Origin: Acidaminococcus sp. | GTDB lineage: Bacteria > Bacillota > Negativicutes > Acidaminococcales > Acidaminococcaceae | DNA: 64,000 nt | Direction of reading: 5' to 3' | NCBI GenBank assembly: GCA_022482815.1 | Contig: JAKVOM010000001.1 | Location: forward strand, 1,178,001 to 1,242,000 | Shown: in pieces, positions 18,734 to 25,897 of the stretch | How positions within the stretch are numbered: the stretch's first letter is position 1 | Layout of the letters: each line of letters begins with the position of its first letter | Position numbers and translations under genes: made by a program | The notes under the pieces: generated by a model | Database searches by the model: none | What the model saw: the letters and a program-made list of their open reading frames with translations, nothing else | Told to the model about the DNA's origin: nothing

Positions 18734-18776
18734 TTCTCTATTCTGTATCTTACGTTACAGAATAGAGATTTTTTTC
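18734..18776 (+). terminator. Intrinsic terminator after the TVP38 gene
   Basis: CTCTATTCTGTA (18736-18747) pairs with TACAGAATAGAG (18755-18766), followed by ATTTTTTT. Confidence 0.9.
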
Positions 18777-18891
18777 GCGTTCATTAGAAAATACGATGGA
18801 AAAGAAGGAAAATTTCAAGAATTTGGCGAAAATAAGTATCGTGGGATTAATGATTAATCGTTAAATTATTGAAGATAAAGGGGGCTCTAAT

Positions 18892-20964
18892 GTGAAAGAG
18901 TACACAGGTGATTTAATCAGAAACGTAGCGATTGTCGGGCACGGTGGTGCTGGCACCACGTCGCTGACAGAAGCATTGCTTTATCGCAGCCATACCATTA
19001 GTCGTATGTGCAAGGTAGAGGATGGGCAGACAACAACGGATTTTGAACCGGAAGAAATCAAGCGTGGTGTTTCTGTAAGTGCTACGCTGGCCCCTCTGGA
19101 ATGGCAAGGTGTCAAGATTAATATCATTGATACCCCGGGCTTTGCAGACTTTGTAGCCGAAGTTAAGGGTGCCTTCCGTGCTGTTGACAGTGTGCTGATT
19201 GTTGTCAGTGCGACGAGCGGTGTCCAGATCGGTACGGAACAATGCTGGAAACTCGCCGAAGAAGTTGGTCTGCCGCGTCTTATTTTTGTGAATAAGATGG
19301 ACCGTGAAAACGCTGACTATGATAATATCCTGGATAATCTGCGCGCCAAGATCGGCGGCAAGAAAATCCTGCCGCTTGAACTGCCGCTCGGCAAAGAGGA
19401 AAATTTCTGCGGCGTTATTGATGTATTCAATCAGAAGGCTTACCGCGGCAATGGCAACGGTGCCGATGAAATCGAAGTGCCGGATGACCTGAAGGCCTGG
19501 GTGGAAGATGCCCATACCAAGATGGTGGAAGCCGCTGTAGAAGCGGATGACGATGTCATGGAAAAATATCTCGAAGGCGAGGAAATTTCCGATGACGTCA
19601 TTATGAAGTGCCTTGTCAAAGGTATCCGTGAAGGTATTATCTTCCCGGTGCTCTGCGGCAGTGCTTATAAGAATATTGGTCTCGGCCGCTGCCTCAACGC
19701 TATCGTCAACTATACGTTCCCGGCTGTCCTGAACGAATTCGAAGTCATTAATCCGGCTACGGGCAAGACAGAAAAACGCGACTCCAACGCCCCGATGGCT
19801 GCTCTCGTCTTTAAGACCACGGCAGACCCGTTTGTCGGCCGCCTGAGCTTTGTGCGTGTGTTCTCCGGTACCATTAACAGCGATAGTCTGATTTATAACT
19901 CCAGCCGTGATGAAGCAGAAAAAGTAGGGTCTGTCTTTACGATGCGCGGGAAGACGCAAATCCCGATGGATAAGATTGTCGCCGGCGATATCGGCGTAAT
20001 TTCCCGCCTGCAGTATACTGCCACGGGCGATACCTTGAGCGACAGCAAGAACCCTGTACTTTTCAAACCGATTAATTTCCCGCTGCCGATGTACAGCCGG
20101 GCCATCTATCCGAAGAAGAAGGGTGACGAAGAAAAGATTACTGCGGCCCTGAATCGTCTGACGGACGAAGATCCGACCATCATCGTAACCCGTAACCCTG
20201 TGACGAAGGAAATGCTGATTACCGGCATGGGCGACCAGCACCTTGAAATCATCATGGAACGTATGACTCGTAAGTTCGGTGTGGAGGCCGAATTACGTCC
20301 GCCGATGATTGAATATAAGGAAACCATTCGCGGCACTGTGGAAGTCGAAGGCAAATATAAGAAACAGACCGGCGGTCACGGCCAGTATGGTCACGTTGTC
20401 ATTCGGATGGAACCGCTGCCTCCTGGATCCGGATTTGTCTTTGAAGATAAAATCTTTGGCGGCGCCGTACCGCGTCAGTATATCCCTGCCGTAGAAAAGG
20501 GTATGAGAGAAGCCATTCAGGAAGGTGTGCTGGCTGGCTATCCGGTTGTGGACATCAAGATTACGCTGCTCGATGGTTCTTACCATCCTGTTGACTCTTC
20601 CGAAATGGCCTTTAAGGTGGCATCCCATATGGCCTTCCAGAAGGGCTGCGAACAGGCTAAACCGGTACTCATGGAGCCGTATTATAATCTCGACGTTTAC
20701 TGCGATGATCGCGTAACCGGTGATATCATCTCCGACCTCAACAGTAAACGCGGCCGTATCCTCGGCATGCAGACCGAAGATGATGGACGGGCCTGCGTCA
20801 AAGCACAGGTTCCGTATGCCGAAATTCTTGACTATTCCGTCGATCTGCGCGCCCTGACTCAGGGCACCGGTACCTACGAAATGAAATTTGACCATTACGA
20901 AGACGTACCGCCCAGAACAGCAGAACAGATTATTGAAGAACGGAAGAATAGAAAGAAAGCATAA
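18892..20964 (+). CDS. EF-G-like translational GTPase paralogue with degenerate P-loop
   Basis: 690 residues with EF-G domains I-V in order, including the domain IV region KKQTGGHGQYGHVVI and the C-terminal fold with SDLNSKRGRILGM. It is the second, FusA2-type form rather than housekeeping EF-G. Unusually, the P-loop reads GHGGAGTTSL (16-25): the invariant lysine is threonine (T22). The G3 motif is DTPGFADF, with phenylalanine where canonical EF-G has the catalytic histidine. NKMD is intact. GTP binding or hydrolysis is therefore probably weak; the role is unknown. The start is GTG after AAAGGGGG. It is monocistronic, with a stem-loop after it. Confidence 0.88.
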   Translation: MKEYTGDLIRNVAIVGHGGAGTTSLTEALLYRSHTISRMCKVEDGQTTTDFEPEEIKRGVSVSATLAPLEWQGVKINIIDTPGFADFVAEVKGAFRAVDSVLIVVSATSGVQIGTEQCWKLAEEVGLPRLIFVNKMDRENADYDNILDNLRAKIGGKKILPLELPLGKEENFCGVIDVFNQKAYRGNGNGADEIEVPDDLKAWVEDAHTKMVEAAVEADDDVMEKYLEGEEISDDVIMKCLVKGIREGIIFPVLCGSAYKNIGLGRCLNAIVNYTFPAVLNEFEVINPATGKTEKRDSNAPMAALVFKTTADPFVGRLSFVRVFSGTINSDSLIYNSSRDEAEKVGSVFTMRGKTQIPMDKIVAGDIGVISRLQYTATGDTLSDSKNPVLFKPINFPLPMYSRAIYPKKKGDEEKITAALNRLTDEDPTIIVTRNPVTKEMLITGMGDQHLEIIMERMTRKFGVEAELRPPMIEYKETIRGTVEVEGKYKKQTGGHGQYGHVVIRMEPLPPGSGFVFEDKIFGGAVPRQYIPAVEKGMREAIQEGVLAGYPVVDIKITLLDGSYHPVDSSEMAFKVASHMAFQKGCEQAKPVLMEPYYNLDVYCDDRVTGDIISDLNSKRGRILGMQTEDDGRACVKAQVPYAEILDYSVDLRALTQGTGTYEMKFDHYEDVPPRTAEQIIEERKNRKKA

Positions 20965-20982
20965 AAAGCAGAAAAGAAATGT

Positions 20983-21020
20983 CCCCTGCAGCGTGGTGCT
21001 GCAGGGGATATTTTCCTTTT
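20983..21020 (+). terminator. Probable terminator after the EF-G paralogue
   Basis: A perfect 10-bp stem, CCCCTGCAGC with GCTGCAGGGG, has a short loop but an interrupted T tract (ATATTTTCCTTTT). Confidence 0.65.
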
Positions 21021-21205
21021 CGCTGGTCGCAGGCCGCAGGTCGCCACTGGAAGAAGCAAACTGACAAGCAGTTTGCAGTAAATGAAAAATCTTCCTGCTA
21101 TTTGCATTCTATCTCAAAATCCACAAAGGCAGATGCCCGAAGGATTGTACTAATCTATCTATACACTAACCACTTTGGGCTAACTGCTAACGGCAATCTG
21201 CCTCG
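21018..21205 (+). repeat. Mosaic dispersed intergenic repeat, copy 4
   Basis: Contains the GGTCGC module (21022-21045), a module with an internal stem AAACTGACAAGCAGTTT (21057-21073), a diverged AAAATCCACAAAGGCAG stretch, and ACTAACCAC followed by GCTAACTGCTAACGG. The AAACTG module also occurs at 44686 and, reversed, at 21860-21886. No gene. Confidence 0.75.
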
Positions 21206-21208
21206 CAC

Positions 21209-21238
21209 TTGTATCCTTTTCCCTAATAGGTGTAGAAT
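21209..21238 (+). promoter_or_regulatory. Candidate promoter of the PH-like gene
   Basis: TTGTAT (21209-21214), an 18-base spacer and TAGAAT (21233-21238), 48 bases before the start. Confidence 0.6.
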
Positions 21239-21286
21239 GTCGTTGTATTTGTTACTGTAATTTACATTGTAGAGGAGGAACAAATT

Positions 21287-21715
21287 ATGGGGATTTTAGA
21301 TACGATGAAAGATTTAGCAGCCGAAGGCGCGGCGAGCGGAGCAGGTCAGATGCGGCCCAGTCCCGCTCGTGAATTCCTGGGGCAGGAGCTCTATGCCATC
21401 GACTGCCGGGGCGCTAATTTGTACGTTCATGAACACGCTGTGGTTATTGATAGAACCGGAGGCGGGCTGTGGAACGTCGGGGACAATAACTTCAAGGTCA
21501 TTCCTTTTAAATCCATTGTAGCCATCCAGGCTAAACTGAAATCTACTGTCTTGAACGGCTATATTGAATTTGAAACGGCCAATAGTCCGCTGAGCACGGG
21601 CAGTGATAAGGCAGAACGCGGCAGTGAAAACAGCGTAATCCTGAGCGGCACGGATCAGCGCTATGCCGAGGCTAAGCAAGCCCTGCAGTATATCTTTGAT
21701 CAAATCTGCAAATAA
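21287..21715 (+). CDS. Small PH-like (DUF4429-type) protein
   Basis: 142 residues, no signal peptide or membrane segment. The middle (about 30-140) has the strand-rich pattern and single C-terminal helix of bacterial PH-like domains: a strand with LYVHEHAVVIDR, then IPFKSIVAIQAK, a surface strand ending YIEFETA, and a final helix ending QALQYIFDQICK. A DUF4429-like assignment is tentative. AGAGGAGGAAC precedes the ATG. Flanked on both sides by dispersed repeats, so it is monocistronic. Confidence 0.6.
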   Translation: MGILDTMKDLAAEGAASGAGQMRPSPAREFLGQELYAIDCRGANLYVHEHAVVIDRTGGGLWNVGDNNFKVIPFKSIVAIQAKLKSTVLNGYIEFETANSPLSTGSDKAERGSENSVILSGTDQRYAEAKQALQYIFDQICK

Positions 21716-21744
21716 TCGGTGGCGCCTGGGAAAATAAAGGCGCT

Positions 21745-21921
21745 TTTAGCCTCGCTTACGGCTGAGTGGTTAGTGGGTAGTGAGTAGTGGTTAGTACCGT
21801 AGTGCGGGCAGTTCAGGCTGTTTCCTGAGGAAGATTGCCGAGGCAGCTAGTTTTTGATTACTGCAAATTGCTTGTCAGTTTGCTTCCTCAAGGGGCGACA
21901 TGCGACCAGCGACCTGCGTAT
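21745..21921 (-). repeat. Mosaic dispersed intergenic repeat, copy 5 (reverse orientation)
   Basis: In reverse orientation: GTGGTTAGTGGGTAGTGAG and GTGGTTAGTACCGTAG, then GGAAGATTGCC, the AAATTGCTTGTCAGTTTGC module and the GCGACCAGCGACC module. With copy 4 it brackets the PH-like gene as an inverted pair. Confidence 0.75.
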
Positions 21922-21968
21922 AAGAGGCAGTGAAGAGATGCGTCAGCATTTTTTCACTGCCTCTTTTG
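21922..21968 (+). terminator. Hairpin terminator at the resolvase remnant
   Basis: A perfect 13-bp stem, AAGAGGCAGTGAA with TTCACTGCCTCTT, is followed by TTGTG. It may serve transcripts from both sides. Confidence 0.7.
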
Positions 21969-22160
21969 TGTTATGTCATATTTAATCATGAATCTGTGAG
22001 ACCATAGTCGGCAATCCAAGGCTGGCCTCGATAGATTCAGATGTTTCTCCGTAATGATGTTACAATCGTCGGCTCCATCAGCCTTGAAAGCCTCAATCTG
22101 GCGAGCAAGGTTCTGACTGTTGGATGACACTCTTGCGTAATAAAAGGTTTTGGTTTGCAT
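21954..22160 (-). pseudogene. Truncated serine recombinase (resolvase) remnant
   Basis: The first ~50 residues match the N-terminal catalytic domain of small serine resolvases: FYYARVSS with the nucleophile serine, NLARQIEAFKADGAD, and a decayed TEK...SRPAL region. The rest of the catalytic domain and the DNA-binding helix-turn-helix are missing, and the frame runs out within the hairpin at 21922-21968. Full-length members have about 180-200 residues. A good AGGAGGGATAAC site precedes the ATG. It stands directly upstream of the type I restriction locus, so it may mark an old integration event. Confidence 0.75.
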
Positions 22161-22505
22161 AGTTATCCCTCCTGATAAGGAAATAATTATCCTTCATCAA
22201 GGTGATAATATATGTCTAAAAGAAGCTACTCTGAACGTGATTCAGACAGGAAAACCTCCCTAGGCCTAGTAATGGCATAGGGAGTTAAAGTAACAATAAA
22301 AACTAAAATTACAGATAAAATGATAGCTTGAAAGTCGTTTGTTACAATGAGTCCGTTTTCTGAACCTATTCAATTTAATAAAATGAGCTTTCATGATACA
22401 ATGATTACAATAATTATTGTTTGTTCTTTTTTATTGAAGAAAACTGTATTTATTAATTAACTATTTAAGACCCGTGTGCTTTTTGGTAAAGGGGTGTCTG
22501 TTTAG
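22161..22505 (+). other. AT-rich gap before hsdM
   Basis: 345 bases without a supported gene. The only structure seen is a stem CTCCCTA (22256-22262) with TAGGGAG (22278-22284). Composition is clearly more AT-rich than upstream, matching the hsd genes, so the foreign segment probably begins here. Confidence 0.5.
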
Positions 22506-24509
22506 ATGGATAATCAAGAATACAACGCTATCGTAAGTTTTATTTGGGGAATTGCTGATGACTGCCTGCGGGATGTATACGTTCGCGGCAAATATCGTGA
22601 TGTAATCCTTCCGATGACCGTCATTCGTCGTTTGGATGCTGTTCTTGAAAACACGAAAGCAGACGTCCTGGCCATGAAGAAAAAACTCGATGACAATCAC
22701 TTTACGAATCAGTGGGAAATCCTATGCAATGCTGCGGGGCAAGCTTTCTGCAATGCTTCTCCTTTTACATTAAAGGATCTGACCAGCCGCTCCAAAAAGC
22801 AAACGCTGGAAGCAGATTTCAGGGCCTATCTGGACGGCTTCTCTCCTAATGTCCAAAGTATTCTTGAAAAATTTAAATTCCGCGATCAAATTAAAACAAT
22901 GATGGATGCAGACGTTTTAGGGGCGGTTATCGAAAAATTCACCTCTTCCGATATTAATCTGAGTCCCTATCCCGTCTACAAAGATGCCGAAAAGAAGATT
23001 GTCAAATTACCTGGTCTTGATAACCATGGTATGGGCACGATTTTTGAAGAACTGCTGCGCCGGTTTAATGAAGAAAATAACGAGGAAGCCGGTGAGCACT
23101 GGACACCTCGTGATGTTGTGGAACTGATGGCTGACCTGGCATTCTATCCTGTGCAGGACAAAATCAAAGATGCTAGTTATTCCTGCTATGACGGAGCCTG
23201 TGGTACTGGTGGGATGCTTACCGTTGCCCAGAAACGGCTCCAGGAACTGGCTAAAGCTCGGGGAAAGAAGGTCTCCATTCATTTATTTGGCCAGGAAATC
23301 AACCCGGAAACCTATGCCATCTGCAAAGCCGATATGCTGTTAAAGGGCGATGGAGAAGAAGCGGAGCATATTACGTATGGTTCGACACTTTCTTCTGATA
23401 GTAATCCGTCCAGGCAGTTTGATTTTATGCTGTCCAATCCCCCTTATGGCAAGAGCTGGAAAACCGATGCCGATAAGATGGGCGGAAAGAATGAAATTCT
23501 TGATACAAGATTTAATGTTTATTTGAATAATGAGGAATTGGCCATGATTCCTCGTACCAGTGATGGGCAGCTCCTGTTTTTATTGAATAATATTTCTAAA
23601 ATGAAGAAAGATACGGAAATTGGCAGCCGTATCATCGAAGTCCATAACGGTTCTTCTCTCTTTACAGGCGATGCTGGCAGCGGCGAAAGCAATGCCAGAA
23701 GGTACATGATTGAGAATGATCTTGTAGAGGCCATTATTGCTTTGCCTGAAAACATGTTCTATAACACGGGAATCGGCACTTATATCTGGGTACTTTCAAA
23801 TAAAAAAGATGAGCGGAGAAAAGGAAATATTCAACTGATAGATGCAACGAACATGAAATCCCCGCTGCGTAAAAACATGGGTAACAAAAATTGTGAATTT
23901 ACACCTGAAATTCGCAAAGAAATCGTTCGTATCTTCATCAATATGGAAGAAAATGAAGTCAGCAAATTATTTGACAACAAAGAATTCGGCTACTGGAATG
24001 TCACGGTAGAACGGCCTCTGAGACTGCATGTACACCCGGAACGAGAGATTCCCAACGGAACTTTTAAAAAATCGGAAGAATTAGAGGCTGTAAAAGAAGC
24101 TATTAGCAATGTTGCTCCTGATGTACCTCTTGACGACTGGGACAGTTTTGCTAAAGCGACAAAACTGAAAAAAGCGCAGCTCAAAAAAATTCGTCCGTTC
24201 ATTACCGAACCAGATTCAAATGCCAAAATCGTGGCAGGTGAGGCAGATCCGGAACTTCGTGACACCGAAAATATTCCTCTTAACTATGAAGGTGGCATCA
24301 ATACCTTTATAGAGAAGGAAGTTAAGCCTTATGCCCCAGATGCCTATATCGATGAAAGTAAAACGAAAATTGGCTATGAAATCAGCTTCACAAAATATTT
24401 CTATAAACCTGTAGAATTGCGTAACATGAAAGATATTCTTGCATCGCTTAATGAATTAGAAAAAGAATCGTATGGCCTTATGGATGAAATCACAAAGGGG
24501 CTGGAGTAA
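22506..24509 (+). CDS. hsdM: Type I restriction-modification methyltransferase subunit HsdM
   Basis: 667 residues. It is the N6-adenine methyltransferase subunit, using S-adenosylmethionine; two copies join one HsdS. The N-terminal helical domain begins with SFIWGIADDCLR, the SAM motif is DGACGTGGM (229-237) and the catalytic motif is NPPY (311-314). A C-terminal extension of about 150 residues after the core is longer than in minimal HsdM. An AAAGGGG site precedes the ATG. The stop codon is followed immediately by hsdS. Confidence 0.95.
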   Translation: MDNQEYNAIVSFIWGIADDCLRDVYVRGKYRDVILPMTVIRRLDAVLENTKADVLAMKKKLDDNHFTNQWEILCNAAGQAFCNASPFTLKDLTSRSKKQTLEADFRAYLDGFSPNVQSILEKFKFRDQIKTMMDADVLGAVIEKFTSSDINLSPYPVYKDAEKKIVKLPGLDNHGMGTIFEELLRRFNEENNEEAGEHWTPRDVVELMADLAFYPVQDKIKDASYSCYDGACGTGGMLTVAQKRLQELAKARGKKVSIHLFGQEINPETYAICKADMLLKGDGEEAEHITYGSTLSSDSNPSRQFDFMLSNPPYGKSWKTDADKMGGKNEILDTRFNVYLNNEELAMIPRTSDGQLLFLLNNISKMKKDTEIGSRIIEVHNGSSLFTGDAGSGESNARRYMIENDLVEAIIALPENMFYNTGIGTYIWVLSNKKDERRKGNIQLIDATNMKSPLRKNMGNKNCEFTPEIRKEIVRIFINMEENEVSKLFDNKEFGYWNVTVERPLRLHVHPEREIPNGTFKKSEELEAVKEAISNVAPDVPLDDWDSFAKATKLKKAQLKKIRPFITEPDSNAKIVAGEADPELRDTENIPLNYEGGINTFIEKEVKPYAPDAYIDESKTKIGYEISFTKYFYKPVELRNMKDILASLNELEKESYGLMDEITKGLE

Positions 24510-25895
24510 ATGTATCGATATAAAAGGTTTATAAATTCCGAGGAAGCTTGGCTGCCTCAGATTCCAGAACATTGGGGATTCAGAAAAATAAAATATTCCT
24601 TCAATGAGAGAAACGAGAAAAATCATCCTGAAGCACCATTACTCGTTGCATCTCAAAATATGGGTGTTGTTCCTAAAGACGTATACGGACAACGAACAGT
24701 TGTTGCGCAGACAAATTTAGAAACATTGAAGTTTGTTCATACTGGAGATTATGTTATTAGTCTGAGATCTTTTCAAGGAGGTATTGAATACGCATACTAT
24801 CAGGGAATAATTAGTCCTGCTTATACAGTGATGAACCCCAAAAATGACTTCAAGAGCAGATATTATACTTATTTATTTAAGTCAAAACCTTTTATCGCAT
24901 TATTGCAAACCTGCGTGACGGGAATTAGAGAAGGTCAGAATATCGATTACAGGAAATTAAAAAACCATTATATTCCCGTTCCACCACTCTCCGAACAGAA
25001 TCAGATAGTTCGTTTTCTTGATTGGAAAGTTTCGGAAATTAATAAATTAGTCAATATATATATAAAAGAAATTACAGACTTAGAAAAAATTAAAAATCAA
25101 ATTATTTTAAAGGCCATCACGGGTGGACTCCACAAAAATACTCCTACGACTGATAGTGGAAACACATGGATTGGAAAAATTCCAAAGGAATGGAAGACTG
25201 CACAAATAAGAAGAGTTGCTAATGTTACTCTTGGAAAGATGCTAGCTCCTGTTCCATCTTCTAACTTAGACACGTATGAAGAATATATTTGCGCGAAAGA
25301 CGTCCATTTCGGTAAAGTTAATTTAACCAACTTAAAAAAGATGTGGTTTTCTCCTTCTGATAAAAGAGCATATCAAATACAAGCAGGCGATTTGCTAATT
25401 GTGGAAGGAGGGGCTGGTGCTGGAAATGCAGCAGTAGTAGAATCTACAGCAAATAAAAGGTTATATATCCAAAATTCTATCCACATTGTGAGACCCATTA
25501 AAAATCGTATTTCTACTAAATTTCTATGTTTTTGGATGCAAACTTTAGTAAACCTTGGTTATATGAAATATATTTGCAGCGTAGCTACGATTCCACATTT
25601 TACAAAAGACAAAGTGTTATCAACTGTGATGCCTTTGCCGCCGATTGAAGAACAGTTAGAGATAGTCAAATATCTTGAGTCTTTAACAAATAAAATTGAT
25701 AATTTGAGTCTCAATAAGCGTGAACAGATTTCTTGTTTAAATGAACTAAAATCTACAACCATCTCCGATGTAATCACTGGAAAAGTTGACATTAGAGATA
25801 TTATCATTCCCCAATATGAACACTTTGATGATGTAGTAGATGAGAATTTTAAAGAAAATATCGAAGACATGTCCGATGTTGATAAGGAGGAATGA
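24510..25895 (+). CDS. hsdS: Type I restriction-modification specificity subunit HsdS
   Basis: 461 residues with the classical two-half layout: target recognition domain 1 (about 15-150), conserved helical spacer (PPLSEQNQIVRFLDWKVSEI), target recognition domain 2 (about 210-370) and the second conserved repeat (PPIEEQLEIVKYLESL) followed by a TGKVDIR-type tail. It determines the bipartite DNA target of the HsdM/HsdR complexes. It starts with no gap after hsdM and ends 2 bases before hsdR. It is visibly the most AT-rich gene of the window, as expected for a frequently exchanged specificity subunit. Confidence 0.94.
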   Translation: MYRYKRFINSEEAWLPQIPEHWGFRKIKYSFNERNEKNHPEAPLLVASQNMGVVPKDVYGQRTVVAQTNLETLKFVHTGDYVISLRSFQGGIEYAYYQGIISPAYTVMNPKNDFKSRYYTYLFKSKPFIALLQTCVTGIREGQNIDYRKLKNHYIPVPPLSEQNQIVRFLDWKVSEINKLVNIYIKEITDLEKIKNQIILKAITGGLHKNTPTTDSGNTWIGKIPKEWKTAQIRRVANVTLGKMLAPVPSSNLDTYEEYICAKDVHFGKVNLTNLKKMWFSPSDKRAYQIQAGDLLIVEGGAGAGNAAVVESTANKRLYIQNSIHIVRPIKNRISTKFLCFWMQTLVNLGYMKYICSVATIPHFTKDKVLSTVMPLPPIEEQLEIVKYLESLTNKIDNLSLNKREQISCLNELKSTTISDVITGKVDIRDIIIPQYEHFDDVVDENFKENIEDMSDVDKEE

Positions 25896-25897
25896 CC

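Noticed and set aside
24510-25895. Phase-variable hsdS by inversion
   Set aside because: Only one hsdS is present, with no partner inverted repeats or active recombinase next to it.
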